Assembly: GCA_025966175.1 (NCBI GenBank)
Contig: JAOPVN010000082.1
Coordinates: 1 to 16,319 of the forward strand
Length of the DNA stretch: 16,319 bases
DNA from: Modestobacter sp.
Lineage (GTDB): Bacteria > Actinomycetota > Actinomycetes > Mycobacteriales > Geodermatophilaceae
Direction of reading: 5' to 3'
Shown here: positions 1-6,564 of the stretch, piece by piece
Numbering within the stretch: the stretch's first letter is position 1
How the letters are laid out: each line of letters begins with the position of its first letter
Notes under the pieces: model-generated
Databases searched by the model: none
What the model was told of the DNA's origin: nothing
What the model saw: only the letters and a program-made list of their open reading frames with translations
Translations under genes and position numbers: made by a program

Positions 1-62
1 CGCGTGTCTGCTTGGCCTTCGCTCGGCCGCGCCCCATGGCTCGACCCCCTCGTGACGGAGTG

Positions 63-93
63 CGGGTCGTCCAGCACTGGGCTGGACGGCCCG
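63..93. terminator. Hairpin, possible terminator of an off-window gene
   Basis: The 13-base arms at 63-75 and 81-93 pair with a single G-T wobble around the 5-base loop ACTGG. The core arms are CGTCCAGC and GCTGGACG. No T-run follows on either strand, as is common for high-GC actinobacterial terminators. Which gene it would serve is unclear: it lies about 140 bases beyond the stop of the minus-strand dehydrogenase and could equally end a plus-strand gene lying left of the window. The rest of 1-236 has open frames, but none has a recognisable protein, so I call no gene there. Confidence 0.45.
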
Positions 94-236
94 TGTGGCG
101 ACCCCGACTGAGTGACTGTGTCCTGGAGCGAGCTTACGACACGGATCGGTCACGGGCACGCGTCGCATCCCCGAGCCCCCCTCGTCCGGAGGTGGACCGT
201 GACCGGCGTCTCACTCCGGAGGGGCTCCCGGGGGCC

Positions 237-1301
237 TCAGCGAGGCAGCCGGATGGTCGCCAGCCGGCCCACCGAGCGCATCCGTTCCTCGGCGAGGCGG
301 TCCGCGGCGACCGCGGGGGAAACGCCCTCGGCCGCCGCGGTGGTGAAGACCCGCAGGGCGACGTCGTAGATCGTGGTGGCCTTCGCCTCGGCCCGGGGGA
401 AGGAGAAGCCGTGCCGCTCGTCCTCCACCTGGATGACGCCGCCGGCGTTCACCAGGTAGTCCGGCGCGTAGAGGATGCCGCGGTCCTCGAGCAGCTGGGC
501 GGTGCCGTCGTGGGCCAGCTGGTTGTTGGCGCCGCCGCAGACGATCTCGCCGGGCAGGACGGCGACGGTGTCGTCGTCCAGCGCACCACCGAGGGCGCAC
601 GGGGCGTACACGTCGTGCGGGGTGCGCACCAGCGTCGCCGTGTCGGGCACCGCGGTCACCTGCGGGTGGCGGGCCAGTAGCCGGTCGACGGCGGCCGCGT
701 CGACGTCGGTGACGACGACGTCCGCACCGTCCTGGACCAGCCGGTCGACCAGGTGCGAACCGACCTTGCCGACACCGGCGACGGCGACGGTGCGCCCGGC
801 GAGCGAAGGCTTGCCCCAGCGGTGCTGGGCGGCGGCCCGCATCCCCTGGAAGACCCCGAACGCGGTGAGCACCGAGGAGTCGCCGCAGCCACCGAAGATC
901 TCCGAGCGGCCGTGCGCGAACCGGGTCTCCCGGGCCACGACGTCCAGGTCGGAGTTGTAGGTGCCCACGTCGCAGGCGGTCAGGTAGCGGCCGCCCAGGC
1001 TCTCCACGAACCGGCCGTAGGCGCGCAGCAGTGCCTCGGTCTTGTCGGTGTGCGGGTCGCCGATGATCACTGCCTTGCCGCCGCCGAGGTCGAGACCGGC
1101 GAGGCTGTTCTTGTAGGCCATCGCCCGGGAGAGGGCCAGTGCGTCAGTGACCGCGGCCTCCTCCGAGGCGTAGGGGAAGAAGCGCGTGCCGCCCAACGCC
1201 GGACCCAACGCGGTCGAGTAGACCGCGATCACTGCGCGCAGTCCCGACTCGGGGTCGGAGCAGAAGACGACCTGTTCGTGCCCGGAGGCCATCACATCCA
1301 C
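237..1301 (-). CDS. Leucine/valine-type amino-acid dehydrogenase (Glu/Leu/Phe/Val dehydrogenase family)
   Basis: This 354-residue cytosolic enzyme should carry out NAD-dependent reversible oxidative deamination of branched-chain amino acids to 2-oxo acids. It would link Leu/Val/Ile breakdown to nitrogen metabolism and branched fatty-acid precursors. The N-terminal substrate domain has the family lysines K64 (AYKN) and K76 (LGGGKAV), and the catalytic aspartate D111 in TACDVGT. The NAD-binding Rossmann motif GVGKVG is at 176-181, and GGANNQL (256-262) and PDYLVNAGG (280-288) follow. Length matches leucine and valine dehydrogenases (about 350-365). The GTG start at 1301 is chosen because a TAGGCT box lies 7 bases upstream, suggesting a leaderless message; a downstream ATG at codon 4 is the alternative. 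Leu, Val and Phe specificity cannot be told apart by eye. It is divergent from the ABC importer operon, with no evident functional link. Confidence 0.93.
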   Translation of the reverse strand: MDVMASGHEQVVFCSDPESGLRAVIAVYSTALGPALGGTRFFPYASEEAAVTDALALSRAMAYKNSLAGLDLGGGKAVIIGDPHTDKTEALLRAYGRFVESLGGRYLTACDVGTYNSDLDVVARETRFAHGRSEIFGGCGDSSVLTAFGVFQGMRAAAQHRWGKPSLAGRTVAVAGVGKVGSHLVDRLVQDGADVVVTDVDAAAVDRLLARHPQVTAVPDTATLVRTPHDVYAPCALGGALDDDTVAVLPGEIVCGGANNQLAHDGTAQLLEDRGILYAPDYLVNAGGVIQVEDERHGFSFPRAEAKATTIYDVALRVFTTAAAEGVSPAVAADRLAEERMRSVGRLATIRLPR

Positions 1302-1308
1302 GCCCGGC

Positions 1309-1314
1309 AGCCTA
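1309..1314 (-). promoter_or_regulatory. -10 element TAGGCT, leaderless start of the amino-acid dehydrogenase
   Basis: On the minus strand TAGGCT is followed by 7 bases and then the GTG start at 1301. This is the usual spacing for a transcript that begins at the start codon. No Shine-Dalgarno sequence fits this start, and I see no convincing -35. Confidence 0.6.
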
Positions 1315-1455
1315 AGCGCGCGTACGCCCGCAGCGAGGTCCAGACTGGGCCGCCAGCGGCCCGAGCGGGCCGCCCGACCGCCACGACGGCGTCCGGCTCG
1401 GGAGGGGCGTGCCGGTTCCCAGCCGTCGGCCAGGCATGATCAGGGGCTGACGACA

Positions 1456-1477
1456 GGCACCGGAGCACTCCGGTGCC
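1456..1477. repeat. 10-bp perfect inverted repeat in the dehydrogenase/ABC-importer divergent gap
   Basis: GGCACCGGAG and CTCCGGTGCC flank a central CA, making a 22-base near-perfect palindrome about 100 bases before the importer's first gene. It could be an operator for a sugar-responsive regulator, or a hairpin in the leader or a terminator. No regulator gene is adjacent. The rest of the 274-base gap (1302-1575) holds no gene I can support. Confidence 0.5.
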
Positions 1478-1538
1478 GCACGCTCTCCCCGGGGCGCGGC
1501 CTGAGTCGAGGCCCGTCCGGGGGGAGGAGACCGGCGGG

Positions 1539-1548
1539 GCAGCGCTGC
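1539..1548. promoter_or_regulatory. Possible LacI-type operator (GCAGCGCTGC)
   Basis: GCAGCGCTGC is a 10-base palindrome centred on CG, 27 bases before the start codon of the sugar-binding lipoprotein. It extends outward with one mismatch to a GG/CC pair. LacI/GalR-family operators often have this CG-centred form and commonly control sugar ABC operons. In DNA this GC-rich, short CG palindromes arise by chance, so the call is tentative. Confidence 0.25.
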
Positions 1549-1575
1549 GCCGCGACACTGGAGGACACGCACACG

Positions 1576-2571
1576 ATGGCCCGACGCACGCGTCTGCTCG
1601 CGCTCGCCCTGGCGGCACCCCTGCTGCTCAGCGCCTGCTCCACCTCGAACTCCGGCAGCGGGAACAGCGGCGACAGCGGTGGTGGCACCAGCGGTGGAGC
1701 GGCCGGCAACGGCGACCTCAGCTTCGCGGTGGTCACCCACGGCTCGGCCGGCGACGCCTTCTGGGACGTCGTGCAGAAGGGCGCCGAGGCCGCCGGCAGC
1801 GACCTCGGGGTCAGCGTCGACTACCAGAGCGACGGGGACCCGCAGCGGCAGTCCCAGCTCATCCAGGCCGCGGTGAACCAGGGGGTCGACGGCATCGTCG
1901 TCTCCATGGCCAACCCCGACGCGCTGCAGGACTCCGTGGAGGCGGCCGTGGCCGCCGGCATCCCCGTCGTCACGATCAACTCCGGGGCCGAGCGGTCGGC
2001 CGAGTTCGGCGCCATCGGCCACGTCGGCCAGGACGAGGCGATCGCCGGCCAGGGCGCCGGTCAGCGGCTGGCCCGGGACGGCGCGAAGAACGTGCTCTGC
2101 GTGGTGCACGAGGCCGGCAACATCGGCCTGGAGCAGCGCTGCGCCGGCGCCTCGCAGGGGCTGGGCAGCAACGTGCGGATGCTGCAGGTGGACATCAACG
2201 ACCTGCAGGGGGCGCAGTCGACGATCACCTCGCAGCTGCAGAGCGACCCGTCGATCGACGCCGTCCTCACGCTGAACTCCGCGGTGGCCTCGATCGCGGC
2301 GTCCGCTGCGTCGGACGCCGGGTCCAAGGCCGAGATCGCCACGTTCGACCTCAACGGCGACGTGATCGCCGCGATCAAGGGCGGCTCGATCGCCTTCGCC
2401 GTCGACCAGCAGCAGTACGAGCAGGGCTACCTGCCGATCGTGATGCTCAAGCTGTATGCGCAGAACCTCAACACCGTCGGTGGCGGCCAGGCCGTCCTGA
2501 CCGGGCCGGGGATCGTCGACGCCGACAACGTCGACCAGATCGCCGACCTCGCCTCGGCGGGCACCCGCTGA
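1576..2571 (+). CDS. Sugar-type ABC transporter substrate-binding lipoprotein (periplasmic-binding-protein type 1, RbsB-like)
   Basis: This 331-residue protein is the extracytoplasmic capture subunit of the three-gene importer. It has an Arg-rich N-terminus, a hydrophobic core and a lipobox LSAC with C21 as the lipidated residue. A Gly/Ser/Asn-rich tether follows (about 22-46), then a Peripla_BP_4-like fold. Family features include VVTHGSAGDAFW near 50-61, the GVDGIVVSMANPDAL block, GIPVVTINSG, and a hinge-region ATFDLNGDVIAAIKGG. The start is supported by GGAGGA at 1560-1565, about 10 bases before the ATG. Relatives bind ribose, fructose, inositol or similar polyols; the ligand cannot be fixed here because no sugar-catabolic gene is nearby. 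It is followed by the permease after 16 bases. Confidence 0.93.
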   Translation: MARRTRLLALALAAPLLLSACSTSNSGSGNSGDSGGGTSGGAAGNGDLSFAVVTHGSAGDAFWDVVQKGAEAAGSDLGVSVDYQSDGDPQRQSQLIQAAVNQGVDGIVVSMANPDALQDSVEAAVAAGIPVVTINSGAERSAEFGAIGHVGQDEAIAGQGAGQRLARDGAKNVLCVVHEAGNIGLEQRCAGASQGLGSNVRMLQVDINDLQGAQSTITSQLQSDPSIDAVLTLNSAVASIAASAASDAGSKAEIATFDLNGDVIAAIKGGSIAFAVDQQQYEQGYLPIVMLKLYAQNLNTVGGGQAVLTGPGIVDADNVDQIADLASAGTR

Positions 2572-2587
2572 GCGCGGTGGAGGGCGT

Positions 2588-3649
2588 ATGAGCACCACCC
2601 AGGAGGCGTCGGCCGGGCGGCGGGCGCGCGCCGACGAGCGGGTCGCCGCCGTCGGACTGTGGCGGCGGCTGCTGGTCAAGCCCGAGCTCGGGTCGTTGAT
2701 CGGCGCCGTCGTCATCCTGGCGTTCTTCTCCCTCCAGTCCGACGTCTTCCGCTCCCTGGGCGGGGTGGCCAACTGGCTGGACGTCGCCTCGACGCTGGGG
2801 ATCATGGCGGTCGCCGTCGCGCTGCTGATGATCGGCGGGCACTTCGACCTGTCCGCCGGTGTCATGACCGGCACCACCGCGCTCACCGTCGGCATCGTGG
2901 CGGTGCGGCTGGACCAGAACATCTGGGTGGCGATCGCCGCGGCGCTGGTGCTGGCACTGGCGGTGGGCTTCCTCAACGGCTGGCTGGTCACCCGCACCGG
3001 CCTGCCCAGCTTCATCATCACGCTGGGCACCTTCCTCATGCTGCAGGGCCTGAACCTGGGGCTGACGAAGCTGTTCACCGGCACGGTGATCGTCCGCGGG
3101 ATCGCCGACGCACCGGGCTACCACTCGGCCGAGCTGCTGCTGGCCTCGACGATCAGCGTCTTCGGGCAGCCGTTCCGGGTGGCCATCGTGTGGTGGCTGC
3201 TGGCCACCGCGGTGGCCAGCTGGGTGCTGCTGAAGACCCGGTTCGGCAACTGGGTCTTCGCCACCGGCGGTGACGAGGTTGCCAGCCGCAACGTGGGCGT
3301 CCCGGCGCAGCGGACGACGATCGTGCTGTTCATGACCACCGCGGGCGCGGCGTGGCTGGTCGGCTCGATCAGCGCCGTCCGGTTGACCTCGGTGCAGGCC
3401 AACGCCGGCACCGGGCAGGAGCTGATCTACATCGTCGCGGCGGTCATCGGCGGCTGCCTGCTCACCGGCGGGTTCGGCTCGGCGATCGGGGCGGCCCTGG
3501 GTGCCCTGGTGTTCGGCATGACCCAGCAGGGGATCGTCTACCTGAACTGGGACGCCGACTGGTTCTACTTCTTCCTGGGAGCGATGCTGCTGCTCGCGGT
3601 GCTGACCAACCGGCTGGTCCGGCGCTACGCCGAGGCGGCCCGGCGATGA
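2588..3649 (+). CDS. Sugar-type ABC transporter permease (BPD_transp_2 / RbsC-like)
   Basis: This 353-residue polytopic membrane protein forms the translocation path of the importer. After a charged cytoplasmic N-terminus (about 1-32), multiple hydrophobic segments follow, including LIGAVVILAFFSL, a stretch of about 20 hydrophobic residues around 105-125, and the C-terminal FYFFLGAMLLLAVL. The family blocks GGHFDLSAGVMTG, GFLNGWLVTRTGLPSFIITLG and VAAVIGGCLLTGGFGSAIGA are present; the last is typical of the region contacting the ATPase. Length fits RbsC/FrcC relatives. A strong ribosome site, GGTGGAGGG at 2577-2584, precedes the ATG. Its stop overlaps the ATPase start as ATGA, implying translational coupling. 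Confidence 0.94.
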   Translation: MSTTQEASAGRRARADERVAAVGLWRRLLVKPELGSLIGAVVILAFFSLQSDVFRSLGGVANWLDVASTLGIMAVAVALLMIGGHFDLSAGVMTGTTALTVGIVAVRLDQNIWVAIAAALVLALAVGFLNGWLVTRTGLPSFIITLGTFLMLQGLNLGLTKLFTGTVIVRGIADAPGYHSAELLLASTISVFGQPFRVAIVWWLLATAVASWVLLKTRFGNWVFATGGDEVASRNVGVPAQRTTIVLFMTTAGAAWLVGSISAVRLTSVQANAGTGQELIYIVAAVIGGCLLTGGFGSAIGAALGALVFGMTQQGIVYLNWDADWFYFFLGAMLLLAVLTNRLVRRYAEAARR

Positions 3650-4455
3650 GCGCGGCAGCCGGCGACCGGCCGGACGTGCCCCTGCTGGAGCTGCGCGGGA
3701 TCGGCAAGGACTTCGGCTCGGTCATCGCGCTGGACGACATCTCCACCACGGTGCGGGCAGGCCAGGTCACCTGCGTGCTCGGGGACAACGGCGCGGGCAA
3801 GTCGACGCTGATCAAGGTGCTGTCCGGGGTCCACCGGCCCACCCGCGGTGAGCTGCTGCTGGACGGGCAGCCGGTGAACTTCGGCGCACCCCGCGAGGCG
3901 CTGGACGCCGGCATCGCGACCGTCTTCCAGGACCTCGCGATGATCCCGCTGCTGGCGATCTGGCGGAACTTCTTCCTCGGGTCGGAGCCCACCACCGGGT
4001 GGGGCCCGTTCCGCCGGTTCGACAGCGCGCAGGCCAAGGAGATCACCCGCCGGGAGCTGGGCGCGATGGGCATCGACATCCGCGACCCCGACCAGCCGGT
4101 GGGCACGCTGTCCGGCGGGGAGCGGCAGTCGGTGGCGATCGCGCGCGCCGTGCACTTCGGTGCCCGGGTGCTGATCCTCGACGAGCCGACGTCGGCGCTG
4201 GGCGTGAAGCAGGCCGGGGTGGTGCTGCGCTACATCGCGCAGGCGCGGGACCGCGGGCTCGGCGTCGTCTTCATCACCCACAACCCGCACCACGCGCACC
4301 CGGTGGGCGACCGCTTCCTGCTGCTGAACCGGGGCCGCAGCATGGGCGACTTCGCCAAGGGGGAGTTGTCCCGCGAGGAGCTCACCGCGATGATGGCGGG
4401 CGGCGACGAGCTCACCGAGCTGGCCGAGGAACTGGAGCGCCCGACCGGTCGCTGA
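3646..4455 (+). CDS. Sugar-type ABC transporter ATP-binding protein, single-domain (FrcA-like)
   Basis: This 269-residue cytoplasmic ATPase energises the importer. Motifs are Walker A GDNGAGKST (46-54), Q-loop Q95 in TVFQDL, signature LSGGE (155-159), Walker B VLILDE (175-180) and H-loop H212 in FITHN. The D-loop reads SALG instead of the common SALD, and the C-terminal stretch HNPHHAHPVGDRFLLLNRG is characteristic of single-domain carbohydrate ATPases. It carries one nucleotide-binding domain, unlike RbsA or XylG (about 500 residues, two domains), so two copies should pair. The ATG at 3646 is chosen because it overlaps the permease stop by 4 bases and matches the family N-terminus; the frame stays open upstream, but that stretch lies inside the permease gene. 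It is the last gene of the operon. Confidence 0.94.
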   Translation: MSAAAGDRPDVPLLELRGIGKDFGSVIALDDISTTVRAGQVTCVLGDNGAGKSTLIKVLSGVHRPTRGELLLDGQPVNFGAPREALDAGIATVFQDLAMIPLLAIWRNFFLGSEPTTGWGPFRRFDSAQAKEITRRELGAMGIDIRDPDQPVGTLSGGERQSVAIARAVHFGARVLILDEPTSALGVKQAGVVLRYIAQARDRGLGVVFITHNPHHAHPVGDRFLLLNRGRSMGDFAKGELSREELTAMMAGGDELTELAEELERPTGR

Positions 4456-4462
4456 CGGTGAT

Positions 4463-4494
4463 GTTGCGCTTGCGCCGCGTGTTGCCTTTGTTGC
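4463..4494 (+). promoter_or_regulatory. Clustered GTTGC repeats upstream of the M23 peptidase
   Basis: GTTGC occurs at 4463-4467, 4481-4485 and 4490-4494, with start spacings of 18 and 9 bases; a related CTTGC is at 4469-4473. Spaced direct repeats are typical of OmpR-type response-regulator sites, and actinobacterial cell-wall hydrolases are often controlled by such regulators (MtrA). This gap is also less GC-rich than its surroundings. I see no confident -35/-10 pair. Confidence 0.25.
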
Positions 4495-4557
4495 TGATGG
4501 TGTCAATGCGACCCTCGCTGGGCTCACCCGTCCATCCCTCTTCCTCAGGGAGCGACC

Positions 4558-5871
4558 ATGCCGCAGCGTCCGCTGCGCCCTGCCCCGGCGGCCGTCCGCC
4601 GGTCTCCCGGCCGGAGGCCTGCCGCGCTGCGGCGCTCGTCCCGGCTGGTGGCCGGTGTCATCGCGGCTCTCGCGGCCGGTGCCGTCGTGCTCGCGGACGG
4701 CGGGGTGGCGATGGCCGCCCCGGAGAACCCGACCGACCAGCAGCTGGCCGAGGCCCGCGCCGCCCAGGATGTGGCCGCCGCCGAGGTGGGCCGCATCGCC
4801 GGTCTGGTCGCGGCCGCGGAGGCCCAGCTGGAGCAGGTGCAGGTGCAGGCCGAGGCGGCCGGCACCGCCTACCTCGCGGCCGAGGAGGCCAAGCAGGCGG
4901 CTGATGCCGCCGCGGAGCAGGCGGCACAGGCGCTGCAGGTGGCTGCCGACGCCGAGGCCGCGGCACAGGCGCGGCTGGCCGACTTCTCCCGCGACAGCTA
5001 CAAGAACAGCAGCGCGCTGAGCAGCCAGATGGCGCTGCTGGACGCCGACGGGCCGGCCGACCTGGTGCGCAAGGCGGCGACGCTGGACTACGTGGCCGAC
5101 CACCAGATCGACGTCCTCGGCGCGCTGGAGGCCGCCCGGGTGCAGCAGGCGGACGCCGATGCGGCCGCCCGTGCGGCCCGGGACCAGAAGGCGGCGGCGG
5201 AGGCAGCCGCGCAGGCGGCCAAGGCCGAGGCCGAGGCCCAGCTGGCCAATCAGCAGACCACCGTGACCCAGGTGAGCGCCCAGAAGGCGTCGCTGGACCA
5301 GCAGCTGCAGGCGGCCCAGGTGCAGCTGCTCTCACTGCAGGGAGCTCGGGACGCCTACCAGGCCTGGGTGGCCCAGAAGGCCGCCGAGGAGGCTGCCGCG
5401 CGGCAGGCCGCGGAGCGTGCCCGGGTGCTGGCGGCCGCCGACGAGACGTCGGACTCGAGCGGGTCGGGGTACGTCCGGCCGGCCAGCGGCAGCACCAGCA
5501 GCTGCTACGGCTCCCGCTGGGGCGTCACCCACTTCGGCGTGGACATCGCTGCCGCGATCGGGACGCCGGTCTACGCCGCCACCTCGGGGACCGTGCAGCG
5601 CGCCGGAGCGGCGACCGGCTTCGGGCTGGCCGTCTACATCCGCGGCGACGACGGCGCCGTCACCGTGTACGGACACGTGAACGAGTACTACGTGAGCGCG
5701 GGGGAGCGGGTCTCGGCCGGCGAGCAGATCGCCGAGGTCGGCAACCGTGGGCAGTCGACCGGCCCGCACCTGCACTTCGAGGTCCACCCCGGCGGGGCGA
5801 TGTACGGCGGTCAGATCGACCCGGTGCCGTGGTTGCGGGCGCGGGGCATCAACATCCGCGGCTGCGGCTGA
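4558..5871 (+). CDS. Secreted coiled-coil M23-family peptidoglycan metallopeptidase
   Basis: This 437-residue exported cell-wall hydrolase resembles EnvC/NlpD-type murein peptidases. An Arg-rich N-terminus and hydrophobic segment (about 30-46) end in AMA-AP, a likely signal-peptidase site near residue 53. Residues of about 60-295 form a long Ala/Glu/Gln-rich coiled coil. The C-terminal M23 domain has HFGVD (H325, D329), YGH (H373) and GPHLHFE (H404, H406), giving the zinc ligands H325, D329 and H406 plus catalytic histidines, so it should be active. C316 just before the domain and C436 near the C-terminus could form a disulphide. AGGGAG ends 5 bases before the ATG. The 102-base gap after the ABC operon suggests its own promoter. 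A strong hairpin follows the stop. Confidence 0.92.
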   Translation: MPQRPLRPAPAAVRRSPGRRPAALRRSSRLVAGVIAALAAGAVVLADGGVAMAAPENPTDQQLAEARAAQDVAAAEVGRIAGLVAAAEAQLEQVQVQAEAAGTAYLAAEEAKQAADAAAEQAAQALQVAADAEAAAQARLADFSRDSYKNSSALSSQMALLDADGPADLVRKAATLDYVADHQIDVLGALEAARVQQADADAAARAARDQKAAAEAAAQAAKAEAEAQLANQQTTVTQVSAQKASLDQQLQAAQVQLLSLQGARDAYQAWVAQKAAEEAAARQAAERARVLAAADETSDSSGSGYVRPASGSTSSCYGSRWGVTHFGVDIAAAIGTPVYAATSGTVQRAGAATGFGLAVYIRGDDGAVTVYGHVNEYYVSAGERVSAGEQIAEVGNRGQSTGPHLHFEVHPGGAMYGGQIDPVPWLRARGINIRGCG

Positions 5872-5886
5872 CCACCCCACACCCGA

Positions 5887-5926
5887 CGACGGCCCGGCTC
5901 CTCCAGGTGGAGGGGCCGGGCCGTCG
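5887..5926. terminator. Bidirectional hairpin terminator between convergent genes
   Basis: Arms at 5887-5904 and 5909-5926 pair over 18 bases with one G-T wobble around the 4-base loop AGGT. The hairpin lies 15 bases past the M23 peptidase stop and 16 bases past the stop of the opposing lipoprotein, so it can end both transcripts. It lacks a T-run on either side, as expected in high-GC actinobacteria. Confidence 0.85.
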
Positions 5927-5942
5927 GCGTCCGGGTGACCGG

Positions 5943-6482
5943 TCAGCTGGACGGCGCCGCCGCCGAGCAGTTCGCCGCCGCGTAGGTGGAGACGTTGGTG
6001 GTGGCGGTGGTGAGCCGGCCCTCCAGCCCGCCGGCGGCGGCCTGCAGCTGCTGGGCGGCCGACGGGTCGGTGAAGTCGATGCCCTGGGCCGCGGTGGCCA
6101 GCTGGTGGATGCCGTCGACCAGCGTGCCCCAGTCGGCGGCGATCTCCGGCGGTGCGTCCACGGCCGCGTACTGGTCGGCCAGCTGCTGCAGCGCCGGGGC
6201 CAGCTTCGTCGGGTCGCTGCTGGCCTGGCCCACGGTGGCGTTGACCGACTGCTCCAGGGAGACCGCCTCGCTGCAGAAGGCGGCGGCATCCGCGCTGGTC
6301 CCGGTGCCCTGCGCCGGGGCACTGCTCGAGGCACTGGAGGTGCTCGCGGAGGAACTCGAGCTGCCGCTGGACGAGGAGCCGGGGGACGCCGAGGTCCCCT
6401 GGTCGGACCCACCGCAGGCGGTGAGCAGCAGGACGGCGGCGGTGGACAGACCCGCCGTGAGCAGGGTGGCGGGTGCGCGCAT
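5943..6482 (-). CDS. Small Ser-rich lipoprotein of unknown function
   Basis: This 179-residue protein starts with a lipoprotein signal: a hydrophobic stretch ending in LLTAC, with C23 as the lipid anchor. Residues of about 24-60 are a Ser/Gly/Thr/Ala low-complexity tether. The remaining 115 residues look like a small helical domain rich in Ala, Gln and Leu. C70 (AFCSE) and C172 (NCSA) bracket this domain and could form a disulphide. I do not recognise a named family; proteins of this layout are common cell-surface hypotheticals in actinobacteria. The start is supported by TAGCGT 6 bases upstream. It converges on the M23 peptidase and diverges from the MBL hydrolase, so no partner is evident. 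Confidence 0.85.
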   Translation of the reverse strand: MRAPATLLTAGLSTAAVLLLTACGGSDQGTSASPGSSSSGSSSSSASTSSASSSAPAQGTGTSADAAAFCSEAVSLEQSVNATVGQASSDPTKLAPALQQLADQYAAVDAPPEIAADWGTLVDGIHQLATAAQGIDFTDPSAAQQLQAAAGGLEGRLTTATTNVSTYAAANCSAAAPSS

Positions 6483-6488
6483 GCCTCA

Positions 6489-6494
6489 ACGCTA
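6489..6494 (-). promoter_or_regulatory. -10 element TAGCGT, leaderless start of the lipoprotein
   Basis: TAGCGT on the minus strand is followed by 6 bases and then the ATG at 6482. The same hexamer in the opposite direction serves the divergent hydrolase gene 58 bases away. Confidence 0.6.
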
Positions 6495-6551
6495 ACCTCC
6501 GGCCCCGCGGGTTCCGTCCGGCGCGGACCACGTGCGGCCGCGACCGGCGGC

Positions 6552-6557
6552 TAGCGT
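6552..6557 (+). promoter_or_regulatory. -10 element TAGCGT, leaderless start of the MBL hydrolase
   Basis: TAGCGT is followed by 7 bases and then GTG at 6565. This spacing favours that GTG as the true start over the in-frame ATG-type option 33 bases upstream, whose extra residues overlap the promoter. Confidence 0.6.
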
Positions 6558-6564
6558 GCACCGG

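Noticed and set aside
1..236. Possible partial gene at the left edge
   Set aside because: Open frames exist on the plus strand but continue antisense through the dehydrogenase and have no recognisable protein; only a hairpin is supported.
1312..3084. Very long minus-strand open frame opposite the ABC importer genes
   Set aside because: It lies antisense to clear lipoprotein and permease genes, has skewed composition with His/Arg/Asp-rich runs, and matches no family; a typical high-GC shadow.
4456..4557. c-di-AMP (ydaO) riboswitch upstream of the M23 peptidase
   Set aside because: Such riboswitches often precede actinobacterial wall hydrolases, but the gap is only 102 bases and I see none of the conserved core.
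6532..6564. Earlier start for the MBL hydrolase
   Set aside because: The added 11 residues are encoded across the TAGCGT promoter box and are not conserved-looking; GTG at 6565 is preferred.
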